DNA of 64,000 nucleotides from Symsagittifera roscoffensis (GCF_963678635.1 NC_087069.1:18140660-18204659), one strand, 5' to 3'. Positions 21,089-30,490 are shown, counted from the first letter of the stretch. The notes: generated by a model from the sequence alone, not told the origin. Made by a program: numbers and translations.

Positions 21089-21319
21089 ATGCTCTTCTCT
21101 CAATCAGTCACGATAATTATCACAAACCTCAAACAATTTTTTACGATACTTGAAACTTTCATAATATTTCTTTTTGATATCCTTGAATCTTTTCTAATAA
21201 TCTTTATCATTTTTTGTAATGTTTTTTTAATTTTCTACACTATATTCGAACTATTTCTCCAACTTTCAAAAACCCTTGATTATATCCACAGGTACGATTC
21301 ATACAACTTGTCTAAATGA
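21089..21319 (+). CDS. Small hydrophobic ORF 1 of the element
   Basis: 76 codons. The centre (about residues 23-60) is almost entirely Ile/Phe/Leu with few charged residues, as in a membrane protein with one or two helices. Its TGA overlaps the ATG of the next small ORF as ATGA at 21316-21319. T-rich rather than A-rich, unlike neighbouring ORFs, as expected for hydrophobic codons. No family recognised. It could be a small membrane protein of the element or a hydrophobic chance frame. Confidence 0.4.
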   Translation: MLFSQSVTIIITNLKQFFTILETFIIFLFDILESFLIIFIIFCNVFLIFYTIFELFLQLSKTLDYIHRYDSYNLSK

Positions 21320-21504
21320 TACGAACTATTTTCAGTAGAACTGATATTTTTCTACTATTTGTAATTTTCATAACATTTCTATCATCCTTCATTTTGACCA
21401 TATGCAAATGTATAAAGAAAGCAATCATCACATTCGCTCTAGCAACAATCCTCCTAATTCTTTTCTTAGAAGAATACTATAATAAACATAAACTTTTTCA
21501 CTAA
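21316..21504 (+). CDS. Small hydrophobic ORF 2 of the element
   Basis: 62 codons. Residues about 11-30 (IFLLFVIFITFLSSFILTI) and 36-50 form two likely membrane helices with a CKCIKK basic turn between them, then a charged EEYYNKHK tail. It starts in an ATGA overlap with the stop of the previous ORF, so reinitiation after termination is possible. No homologue recognised. Confidence 0.42.
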   Translation: MIRTIFSRTDIFLLFVIFITFLSSFILTICKCIKKAIITFALATILLILFLEEYYNKHKLFH

Positions 21505-21512
21505 AAGAATAG

Positions 21513-22646
21513 ACCAAAAAACTATCAAAAATTGCTACCCAACAGTCACAAAATCAGTCTTCACCGACATCATCCCAAGATAATCCAACAACACCTTCAA
21601 CTACCCAAAATCCTCAAACATCTACACGAATTTCCTTTCAAGATAACCCATACACTTTTGAAGAACGATACGCTCGTTTATCAGAACCACTAGAACCAGT
21701 TCAACGACAAGCACCTCTAAGCGAACCAACATATAACTTATACCCAACACTACCACAAGAATTAAGTAGAATAAGAAATCCTAGTCAAAACCAAAATACA
21801 GTCGAAATAAATAGACAAATTATACATCCTCGACGAAACAGAAATTTTCAAACTCCCCGAGTTCATTTTGATATACCTCAATCCCCATCACAAAACACTC
21901 CAGAAAACCCCATTGGTATATTACCAGAAACCCCTACGCTTCTTTCACAACGTAGCACCTCAAGCCTACCATCAGAATACTTAGGTTCAACACCAACATC
22001 TGAACAAATACGTGAAAATCCCTTTAACCCCCCAAACCAGGCATCACGACTACCATATTGGACAACACATTCATTTACACAAGGTGAACTAAATTTAGTC
22101 AATGATCCAATAGATATTTCTACGGATACAACAACATCCTCATCACTACCAGTAACATTATCACTACCATCAACACCATCAATAAGCCAGATTTCACCAC
22201 CACCTTTTAACTTAAATTTCCCAAATAACCTCGACGCTAGATATCGAGAACAATCATCAACAAATATTCCTTTAAGACTAGATTGGAATACATTTACAGC
22301 ACCTCCACCATTATTTGGACAACATCTAGAAAGTAATCGCCTTCACAACTGGGCACTTAATAGATTACAATACCGACAAGACATTCACGACGATATCCGT
22401 GATCACAATATCCAAATACTCCAACAAAACAGTTTACAATTAAAGTTTGAAATCACAGTTAAATTAAACAACATTACTCAACATCCCTACCCATTAAATC
22501 CACCAAACATAACAGCTCAATCACTACCACCACCATTTATAACCACTGAAGTAATATATAAATACGACAGATATACCAAAAAGACAATTGGTTACATCAC
22601 ATTTTATAACCCATACTCAGGATTATCATACACATGTATATTCTAA
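21513..22646 (+). CDS. Methionine-less 377-codon frame between small ORFs and envelope
   Basis: Open from just after a TAG at 21510 to the TAA at 22644-22646, with no ATG anywhere in it. The first two thirds are Ser/Thr/Pro/Gln/Asn-rich and likely disordered (SSPTSSQDNPTTPSTTQNPQ). The last third is more ordered (LRLDWNTFTAPPPLFGQHLE, then IGYITFYNPYSGLSYTCIF). Codon use matches the element's other ORFs, so it looks like real coding sequence. It must be entered by splicing or a non-AUG start. It overlaps the envelope start by 13 bp in another frame. Function unknown. Confidence 0.65.
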   Translation, partial: TKKLSKIATQQSQNQSSPTSSQDNPTTPSTTQNPQTSTRISFQDNPYTFEERYARLSEPLEPVQRQAPLSEPTYNLYPTLPQELSRIRNPSQNQNTVEINRQIIHPRRNRNFQTPRVHFDIPQSPSQNTPENPIGILPETPTLLSQRSTSSLPSEYLGSTPTSEQIRENPFNPPNQASRLPYWTTHSFTQGELNLVNDPIDISTDTTTSSSLPVTLSLPSTPSISQISPPPFNLNFPNNLDARYREQSSTNIPLRLDWNTFTAPPPLFGQHLESNRLHNWALNRLQYRQDIHDDIRDHNIQILQQNSLQLKFEITVKLNNITQHPYPLNPPNITAQSLPPPFITTEVIYKYDRYTKKTIGYITFYNPYSGLSYTCIF

Positions 22647-25252
22647 AATTATTAATTTTTTTCCAACTCCTTTTTCTAGTAATCTCAAATCAAAACATAA
22701 ACCCTTCTCCCCGCACAGGACCCCAAGATTTATTAGTAACACATTACGATTGTGAAGAAAACGAACAAAAAACACTACACAAGTATGCAATAAATCAAGT
22801 ATCACAATGCGAAACAGAACCCCAAGCCATAGAAACTACAAATGTAATAGCAACACTTTATTCAAAAGCCCGAGCAACTACAGTTATAGGATATAAATTC
22901 ACAGCAACATTTTCTGAAAAGAAAGTACATTGTTCACAAGTCTCAAACGGAAATAAAAACCGACTTGACCATGAATCATTCTACCAGAGTAATATAGAAC
23001 GACTTTTACATCTCAATCCCGAAGATTGTAAGAACGAGTTACTCCGACTAAATATCACAAAAAATAAAAACACAGATAGAAAGTTAGTCTATTTCCAAGT
23101 TTTTTCAGATTCTGTACATCAAGCAGAACTTGAAAGATATCAAGGACATATAAAGTTAGATGAAAAATACCCATATAACGGCGCACACGGACGATTAACC
23201 TATGACATGCACGATAAACACTGGATACCACACATTGGTATAAATGACCCATCAAACTGCAAAGCAGACACAAAAAATAAAGGATACCAAGAAATAATGT
23301 TTTTCGATTGGAAAATACAACTCGAAAAAATACAACTCACACGAGATTTATCAGACAACACAATGATCTATCAAGGAATTAGATTACCTTGTAAAAACGA
23401 CCAAGGTTATTGTGACCCTACAACAAGAACACAAGCAACAATTGTTTGGTTCCCCGAAGACACATGTACAACATTTCAAGTAGCAAAAATACACGCTCGT
23501 ATGATAAAATTTCACGAAAAATATTTTATACAATCAATACCATATGAACAAGTAAATCCATTACGAAAAATAAGTTCTAATTTTAGAAACATTCATAATA
23601 TAGAAAATAAATTAACACGTTTTCAAATATATCAAGAAACAGAACTTGCATGTAAATACAGAAACCCACTTCACAAAACACAATACTCTGAAATATTAGT
23701 TGAATACGAAAAAGGATTCGACATGACCACTGGAAAAATAAAAGTCGACCCATACGCCACAAGTCATCCCCTAAATGAAGGAACATCATATATACCAGTT
23801 AATTTTCAAAAGAATACAGGTCAACCTGGTGGACATTTAAAGCCCCAAGACGATCAAAGCACACGTTTACAAGAACTATCACTAATGGATAGTACATATT
23901 TTGGTAATATCCACTATGATATTCACTTAGATATGAAACTAGACTACACAATTAGCCGAATTTTTCAAGAAATGTCACTCTCCGAATTAGAAACACTACA
24001 CCAACTATGCGAATTAGAAAGAACACAAATATTACAATCACTTGCACTAGCAGTATTAAAAATACCCTACGCAGGATATTTACTATCAGGAAATAGATCA
24101 AATTTTTTAGACTATGAAGGAAACATCTTATGGTTTTATACTTGTACTAAAAAAGTATCACCACTATACGTTTTTGAAGACAAACGATGCTATAAAAGAA
24201 TCCCTATCTTTTATAAGAACAAAGTACATTTCGTTGACACACTTTCACGAAGAACCTATTTCTGGGATACCGCAGTCCCATGTGGATCAGAAAATAGCCA
24301 CAATGTAGTACAACTAAAGCCTGATGAAGATAAATATTACCTTCTCACCCCATATCCCACATTAATGCAATCACTCAAAAAATTTTCACCAGAAAGCATT
24401 CGCGCTATTGCTCGAAACCCAAATACAGACTTACAATCAATAGGAATATATTCAAAGTCAGATATTCAACATCACATTCGAACACAACAATTCCAAGAAT
24501 TATTAACACAAATGGACACTATACAAAGACAATCAATTGACAAAAACTTACGCAAACTTGCAGAAACCGCAGGATTTGCAGACATCTATACGCAAGACTA
24601 TAGCGGATATTTTAAAGACATTAAAGATTATATATATCTAAACGGTGAAAAATACCGTCCCCAAGATATATCACCTATCAATATTTTTAGCTTTGTTACA
24701 CTCAAGAATGAAATTCTTGATTTTCTAGGATGGCCCTATTACATCTTAGAAAAATTGACTATTTTATACGCAATGTTTAACTTTATTGGATTTCTTTACT
24801 CACTTTTAAAAGGAATCTACAACACATGTGCTATACACACACAAGTAAACAGACAAGCAAGCGTAGCACGCATACTCTTTGCAGGATTTTTTGGAATCTT
24901 TTCTACATCTATAAACAAAATTCTTTTAGACGCACAAATAAAAGAATATAACACAAAAATAGCAACAAGACAGAACACATACGACAAAGAACATAACAAT
25001 GTAGACACAACACCAACAGCACCACAGTTACCACCCCTACCACATAACCATCCATTATCCCTAGTCCCACGTAATTTTCGAAATTTAGCCATAACACATA
25101 ATCAAAATTTTAGACCAACCATATCACAAAGTCCCATCCAACATATAATGCCACACCACTCACAAGATGAAAATACTTATGAACAAATTATAGAACAACC
25201 CCATACCACCGCTTTTCAGTCTCAAAATAATAATTTTTTTAGCCCACGATGA
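22634..25252 (+). CDS. Envelope-like class I membrane glycoprotein, chuvirus-type by Cys/Trp pattern
   Basis: 872 residues. Signal peptide at 1-18 (MYILKLLIFFQLLFLVIS). The Cys-rich ectodomain has cysteines at 40, 59, 100, 132, 209, 253, 260 and 278 and an N-glycosylation site at N140. Its early pattern (YDC, a second Cys about 20 on, then RLPC-x6-C, then VWFPEDTC) resembles glycoproteins of chuviruses and the envelopes that BEL/Pao and gypsy elements took from them. This is my recall of the family pattern, not a search. Near the C-terminus are a likely transmembrane helix (about 708-725), a second hydrophobic stretch (about 745-758) and a tail of about 100 residues rich in Pro, His and Gln. 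The frame is intact. Probable role: virion or cell-cell membrane fusion. Its TGA overlaps the next ATG. Confidence 0.78.
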   Translation: MYILKLLIFFQLLFLVISNQNINPSPRTGPQDLLVTHYDCEENEQKTLHKYAINQVSQCETEPQAIETTNVIATLYSKARATTVIGYKFTATFSEKKVHCSQVSNGNKNRLDHESFYQSNIERLLHLNPEDCKNELLRLNITKNKNTDRKLVYFQVFSDSVHQAELERYQGHIKLDEKYPYNGAHGRLTYDMHDKHWIPHIGINDPSNCKADTKNKGYQEIMFFDWKIQLEKIQLTRDLSDNTMIYQGIRLPCKNDQGYCDPTTRTQATIVWFPEDTCTTFQVAKIHARMIKFHEKYFIQSIPYEQVNPLRKISSNFRNIHNIENKLTRFQIYQETELACKYRNPLHKTQYSEILVEYEKGFDMTTGKIKVDPYATSHPLNEGTSYIPVNFQKNTGQPGGHLKPQDDQSTRLQELSLMDSTYFGNIHYDIHLDMKLDYTISRIFQEMSLSELETLHQLCELERTQILQSLALAVLKIPYAGYLLSGNRSNFLDYEGNILWFYTCTKKVSPLYVFEDKRCYKRIPIFYKNKVHFVDTLSRRTYFWDTAVPCGSENSHNVVQLKPDEDKYYLLTPYPTLMQSLKKFSPESIRAIARNPNTDLQSIGIYSKSDIQHHIRTQQFQELLTQMDTIQRQSIDKNLRKLAETAGFADIYTQDYSGYFKDIKDYIYLNGEKYRPQDISPINIFSFVTLKNEILDFLGWPYYILEKLTILYAMFNFIGFLYSLLKGIYNTCAIHTQVNRQASVARILFAGFFGIFSTSINKILLDAQIKEYNTKIATRQNTYDKEHNNVDTTPTAPQLPPLPHNHPLSLVPRNFRNLAITHNQNFRPTISQSPIQHIMPHHSQDENTYEQIIEQPHTTAFQSQNNNFFSPR

Positions 25253-27057
25253 GCCGACAACTTGGATCCCTACACCGATCAAATTCCCATCCAACCAACC
25301 TCACCACTCCAATCCAAATAATACCACTTTTTGCTTTTCCGCCACCCGATTTCCCCACCAGTAATGTAACATCCGGCATGAATTCCGATACTAATTCACA
25401 CATCTCAGTTTTATACTCCATCTCACAACTCAATAACCCGAATATTGAAACCCCCGATGAATTTGCCGACTCTGAACCATCTCAATCAAATAATTTTCAC
25501 ACCAACTCCTCAAATTTTTCCCAACCCCCTTTTCAACCCATACTACCAAATAACCCTGACCCAACCAATTCTACACCCTCTTATGCTTCCCAAGTCACTC
25601 CAACCTACTCCTCACTTCACTCAGACCAATCATCTCATTCTCCAGGCACCCCCCGAATCTCCCCAGAACTAGATAATTTCATTACCCTACAACAACAACC
25701 CTACCACCTTGACACCCCAACCATAAACCAAATCTCATCCACAATAGATTCATCCAACCCTCCTACCCCTACACCCTCTTCAATTTATACCGAATCATTA
25801 GCACCATCATCCACAACTACTGAATCTTCACTTAGCACTAATAGAGCTTACCGCACTTTTAAAAGAAAGTTCCCCAACCATCCTTTCCCAGCGAAACATG
25901 GAACAGCCCGTGAATATATCAACCATCCAAAACACACTAACACAAAAGAATTTTTAGCTATCACCTTACCCTCATTTCCACAATACACCTTAAACACCCC
26001 TCACGACACTAACGAGACACGTAACTTTGTAGACGAATACGTTTTAATGCCTACCCTTCCTTGGACCTCATATTATCATTTTACTAATCCCCTTTGCTTA
26101 CCATTATCTAACACTCACATCGATATAGAACGAAATAAGGACATGCTATATCGACTCACTACACCACTAACATCTAGACAATTTACCTACATTGGATATA
26201 AAAAATCACTAAAAACACACACTGCACCCCGAGCTAATGAATATACACTAGAATATTACGATCATAACATCATCAGAGCTAACCAAGATCAATTCTTAGA
26301 CGACGATCGCTTCGCTAACCCACAAATCACCGAGAAATTTTTCATTAAAACACCATATGTATTTACACTAAATATCTTCGATCGCAAGTTTGACCACATT
26401 ATTTCAGAAGCACTAACAGACACACAAGCCTACGAAAGTTTTAAAGAACGCTTCCAAATATTTTCACTAACCTTTCATTTCCTTGCACCACATGAAAGAG
26501 ATTTGCACTGCTCACACGATATTATGTTGCGCACTAAACAAACACACACATATACTTATTATTGTTTCATCCAAAATCACTTTGACCTACACACTCCCTC
26601 CAGACAACCACACCATCGTTTTCAATTCATCAATTCCAAATACACCTCACCATTCTTTCTTAACTTCACATATTGTATTAAAGATACTAACCTTCATGGT
26701 ATTCTTCGAAATTATGATCCCATAACCCAAATGTATATTTTTTGTCCAATCACCAAGACCTTCAACGCAGAAGAATCCCGACCCTTCCTTATCCCACACG
26801 AGTTTGTACAACCTATAGAAATCCCCATTTTAGAATTCATCCATAACACTAAATTCAATCACAAATTATATAATCTAATCCAAAACACACCTTATGAATT
26901 TGCAGTTGGCACTGAAGAACTAACCACCATTAAAGCACTTCAATTGCTTTGGCCACTGCTTCAAACTAAAAATATCATCCGCATTTTAGCTAAATTACTA
27001 ACAACTTCAGATCTCATCCACGACATCTTCCCCCACGGTTTCTTCCCCGACGACTAA
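25249..27057 (+). CDS. Unknown 602-residue ORF after the envelope
   Basis: Starts in an ATGA overlap with the envelope stop (25249-25252). Residues 1 to about 195 are Ser/Thr/Pro/Asn-rich and look disordered. A short basic patch (RTFKRKFPNHPFPAKHG) follows, then a mixed, probably folded region to the acidic end FFPDD. No signal peptide or membrane helix. I recognise no domain: it is not gag-like (no CCHC knuckle) and not a protease. The layout (disordered N-terminus, folded C-terminus) is like that of the methionine-less frame before the envelope. A consensus 5' splice site follows its stop. Intact, so probably an accessory protein of the element. Confidence 0.7.
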   Translation: MSRQLGSLHRSNSHPTNLTTPIQIIPLFAFPPPDFPTSNVTSGMNSDTNSHISVLYSISQLNNPNIETPDEFADSEPSQSNNFHTNSSNFSQPPFQPILPNNPDPTNSTPSYASQVTPTYSSLHSDQSSHSPGTPRISPELDNFITLQQQPYHLDTPTINQISSTIDSSNPPTPTPSSIYTESLAPSSTTTESSLSTNRAYRTFKRKFPNHPFPAKHGTAREYINHPKHTNTKEFLAITLPSFPQYTLNTPHDTNETRNFVDEYVLMPTLPWTSYYHFTNPLCLPLSNTHIDIERNKDMLYRLTTPLTSRQFTYIGYKKSLKTHTAPRANEYTLEYYDHNIIRANQDQFLDDDRFANPQITEKFFIKTPYVFTLNIFDRKFDHIISEALTDTQAYESFKERFQIFSLTFHFLAPHERDLHCSHDIMLRTKQTHTYTYYCFIQNHFDLHTPSRQPHHRFQFINSKYTSPFFLNFTYCIKDTNLHGILRNYDPITQMYIFCPITKTFNAEESRPFLIPHEFVQPIEIPILEFIHNTKFNHKLYNLIQNTPYEFAVGTEELTTIKALQLLWPLLQTKNIIRILAKLLTTSDLIHDIFPHGFFPDD

Positions 27058-27066
27058 CAGGTAAGT
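27058..27066 (+). promoter_or_regulatory. Consensus 5' splice site CAG|GTAAGT
   Basis: CAGGTAAGT directly after the stop codon of the 602-codon ORF. A perfect donor here would allow a spliced 3' untranslated region or joining to something downstream. No clear acceptor partner identified. Confidence 0.4.
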
Positions 27067-28268
27067 ATGAATTATACATATTACTAACTAATTTAAATAT
27101 TAGAAACTCACCATTCTTTATCCATGTTTTATTTAGAATTTTAGCCTTCATCCAACGATCATCTGAAAAATTCACAAAAGAAAAATAAAAAATAGCAAAC
27201 TTCTTCAAAACTGTTTAAAACCCTATTAAATTTTTGCACCAACAATTAAATAAATATAATACCAATGCAGTAATTTAATTTATAAATTTTTCCCCCACAA
27301 GCTTTAAAACTGGATAATTTATTCTTTTGAAGACTATTATAAAGTCTAAGAAAGAAATAATAAAACACAAAAAAGTCGAAAGACAAACCCATACCACAAA
27401 CAATTTGATTTTTGAAAAAAGGACACAACCAACAAAACACAAGAAAAACCACAACAAACCCAACATAAAACGTTGTCACATAACAGGACCTCTCACAAAA
27501 ACCGCATGCAATCATACTCCCACTCCTGGCCTAACCCACCAGGAAGGACGTCCTGAGCATGCTCTATAGCCGGCCTAACCCACCGCGCTACATCCACGCT
27601 TTGTGACACACACTCCTATTTTTAATAAGAGCTACTCAAGGGTGAGTAACTCTTCAAAATAACTGAACTAAAACAAAAAGCTTTTGTGAAAACAACTAAC
27701 TAAAATCATAATTAAAAAATATTAAACTAATAAAAGTTTTATAAAATGTAAATTACATTATGCAATACATAGATCAGAATACAACACCAAGGACGAACAT
27801 CCAAAGACAAAACGACCTCACTACACTCGAGAAAGAATGGCCAACCACAATCAATATGCCGCCCACAATCACAACTCAAAGGATTTAGAGTACGACTTGA
27901 CTTCGCAGAAAAGGACTTCATTGAACTAGACCAATGACCACCTCGATGTTCAAGTATACGTACAGATCCGAGTAACCAGGCATCCCCTCCACGCACAATC
28001 TCCACGCCATTCCCAGACAAGATCAAAACACAAAGAAGTTGTCATCAATGAAACAGAAAAACCTGACATAGCCAACCATTCTGAAATCAGATTTGAGTTT
28101 ATTGCGAAAACCCAGTCGTTGTCTTGAGAAGACACAACGATTGAATCTGGGACTTCTCTAATAAAAAAACCCAGAAGAAATAAGATGTTCGCCAAATACC
28201 AACGTCCATCATCCATCCTTTGAATTGCAGAAAGACTATTCTAAAAAACTCTGTAAAACCCGGATGGG
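27067..28268 (+). other. 3' non-coding region of the LTR element
   Basis: A/C-rich, no convincing ORF. Holds two copies of GGCCTAACCCACC (27528-27540 and about 27573-27585), a short palindrome AGGACGTCCT and an imperfect stem GAGCTACTCA/TGAGTAACTC (about 27629-27652). A purine-rich tract would be expected just before the 3' LTR, but only CCCGGATGGG is seen, so the polypurine tract is weak. Confidence 0.6.
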
Positions 28269-28678
28269 TGGAACCTGATCTAAACTACATTTTATGATTG
28301 GATAAATTAGATATTTTACCAATGTAAAGTATTTAATATTAACCAATCATGATCCATCTGACTAACAATCCACTTATTTGTAAGTGCTGAAATTACTTGT
28401 AATTTCAGCACCAGAGAGATTTGAATTTAACTTAGAAATTAATTGAACTCTCCCGAGTACTTCAGCAGCCGCAATAAACCAGTATACCCTAGATCTATTG
28501 AGCCTAGCAGAGACTAGTTAAACAACCTGAGACTAGATAGTATAAGAGTAAGATTAGGATCGGTATTAGACTAAGAAGTTGCACGAATCTATCCGGCCGA
28601 AAATAAGATAGCGTGACGAGCAGACGGTGTACCCTATCCGAAATTACTCTATGAGTTATACACCTCGGTCCTAACTCA
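28269..28678 (+). repeat. 3' LTR
   Basis: 410 bp, same as the 5' LTR except A instead of G at 28442. Includes the hairpin (28384-28411) and AATAAA (28473-28478). Followed by ATTA (28679-28682), the target duplication. Confidence 0.95.
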
Positions 28679-28694
28679 ATTAGATTAAAAAAGG

Positions 28695-29240
28695 ACTGTA
28701 ACCCGGGTTGACAAAAAATGCTTATCATACAATTTTCAAATATGAAAAAAATGCTTATTCTTTCATCCATTTTCATAGAGCAAAAGTAAGTGTATGAAAA
28801 TAGCAAAATAAGCATTTTTTCCATTCTGTGAAATTTTATAACAAGCATTTTTTCTAGACTCTGGAATTAAATTTTGAATTTTTTAATCAGACTTTTTATC
28901 CCTAAAATTGTATGAAAAGATCATGACTTGAAAACTAATTAAATCTTCTTAAAGTTATGAGATTCTTAGAGATTTTTGATAATTTTATTTTTTCTATGAC
29001 AAAATGATTATCTTATAATTTTCATACATGAAAAATGTATGATAAGCATTTTTTATCGAAAATTTTAAATCATTTTTTAAGCCTCCAGAAAGCTTCAAAA
29101 GAGGCAAATGGACCTAAAATGTTCAATAAAAATTTTTAAAACACTTTTTAAAATTACTATAAATTCTGTATGACAAGCATTTTTTCCATAGATTTAATAA
29201 ATGAAACTGTATGACAAGAATTTTTCTTCTATGGACATCA
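28695..29240 (+). repeat. Repeat with recurring AAGCATTTTTT / AAAAAATGCTT motifs (family C)
   Basis: At least seven copies of AAAAAATGCTT or its complement, often next to 'gtatga(t/c)aag', occur in both orientations. The opening 'cccgggttgacaaaaaatgcttatcatac' matches the start of the tandem units at 61716-63640 (near 61909 and 62866). Non-coding, unknown class. Confidence 0.6.
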
Positions 29241-30359
29241 ACCCAGGAACATACTAACTGCTTTTTATGATCATCATGAGTTGTAATCCTACCGATCCCA
29301 ATTCAGTCCTATTAAATTTTCAGAAAACTAATTTTTTGAGTTCTGAAATACACGTGTTTTAGATTTTTCTGAATAATAAGACTCTAAAACAAATCGGAAT
29401 CATGGATTTTCATTTTTATACTTATTTTTGGAATTAAACTTGAGTATCAGTTCCAATAATTTCCACTTAGTAACATTTTCCACCTGTTTTGTCTGCCAAA
29501 CAGCCAAAAGTAACTATGAAAAGCAAGTGTTCCCTCTTTATTCTCAAAATAATGTCGTAAAAATCAAATACAGAACCGTCCAGTTAAATAGATATAAAGT
29601 ATCTTGCTGTTTTGTAAGCAAAAGGTAAATGGTACTTAAAAGTATATTAGTACATACAGTGTATCACAAAGCTGTTGCCCAGATTAGCCAGCTCTTACGA
29701 ATCAAACTAGAAAAGTCGTTAAAAAACCATTTTCCGCAATCGAGGCTATTTGATAATGTTTGACTTAAAAAAGAACTAATTGAAGTAGATGTCAACACAC
29801 AAATAATTTTAATGCCTATTAGAAATTTATTCAATAATTTAATTTATTTAGTTCAGCTAGTTAATTTAATAATATTTTAGTAAAAATTGATAAATTAGCA
29901 GGAAGCGATGTCTTTTCCCCCTTAATTATGCTTACAGTGGTTTTTACGCACTAATATTTAGAAAAATGACTCCAGAAGATCCCAAGTATTTAATTTCAGA
30001 ATTCTGTGTACAATTTTTTGTAGAATTATTTCAAATTTCAGGGAGAATTCCTCATGCCAAAAGAAGGGAAAGCCCGAAAAGTTTGTCAGCCGATTAGATT
30101 TCAATATCCAAAATCTTGAAGCGCCAAAACCAACTTTTTCTGGATGTTTCAAAGGGCGTTGAGTGGTTGAGAATTTTTGTGCATTCATCCTTCGCAAATC
30201 AGAATGCTGAAAATGATGGTGGAAGTTCTAGGAACAGCAGATATGAGAGTTTCAGGCCATTTAAACGCCCATATTTTCTGTTACCAGGCCTAAGGCCTAT
30301 GATTTTTAAGGAAAACAAAACTGTGAGCCCCCAAATTTCAATTTCAAAGTTGGACTCGC
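29241..30359. other. Receptor intron sequence, no gene recognised
   Basis: Plus-strand frames at 30116-30415 overlap the antisense receptor exon and are by-products of it. 29240-30070 is AT-rich and featureless. Confidence 0.5.
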
Positions 30360-30490
30360 CTGTCGGTCAAAAGGGAAGTGGAGCACTTTTAGTTTGCATT
30401 GTAGTTCCACCCTGAATGGTTTCAAAACCAGAATCATTCCGTTGCTGAAGATGGCAGGAGGCGCCGGGAAGTGCTCGTTGAAGTGCAGAC
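30360..30490 (-). CDS. Cys-loop receptor exon: strand region before and first cysteine of the Cys-loop
   Basis: A 131-bp minus-strand exon with acceptor 'ttatttcag'. It takes one base from the 54090-54237 exon (G plus GT gives Gly) and encodes LHFNEHFPAPPAIFSNGMIL, then the strand with the first Cys, and ends with CKLKVLHFPFDRQ. FPFD is the Cys-loop signature and 13 residues separate the two cysteines once joined to the exon at 6735-6805. The donor is CAG|GCGAGT, a GC-AG intron of about 23.6 kb that contains the LTR element. The exon phases on both sides fit exactly, which argues strongly that this is a live gene rather than a fragment. Confidence 0.92.

Larger units (their letters stand above)
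16836..28678 (+). mobile_element. Ty3/gypsy-type LTR retroelement with envelope and extra ORFs, lacking gag and protease
   Basis: Two 410-bp LTRs (TG...CA) with one difference (G at 17009, A at 28442) and a 4-bp ATTA duplication mark a young, single insertion of 11.8 kb. Internal order: partial RT, RNase H and integrase (GPY motif, DD35E), post-pol small ORFs, a methionine-less frame, an envelope-like glycoprotein, an unknown 602-residue ORF and a 1.2-kb 3' region. The whole internal plus strand is A/C-rich and G-poor, including non-coding parts, unlike the flanks, which supports one origin. Gag, protease, the leader and the first RT blocks are missing directly at the LTR edge, so this copy cannot move by itself. 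It lies antisense in a receptor intron. Confidence 0.95.

Noticed and set aside
25445..26725. Extra plus-strand frames inside the 602-codon ORF
   Set aside because: Alternative-frame by-products of its biased codon use.
30116..30415. Plus-strand 99-codon ORF
   Set aside because: It is partly antisense to the receptor exon at 30360-30490; the minus-strand reading has splice sites, exact phase and family motifs.
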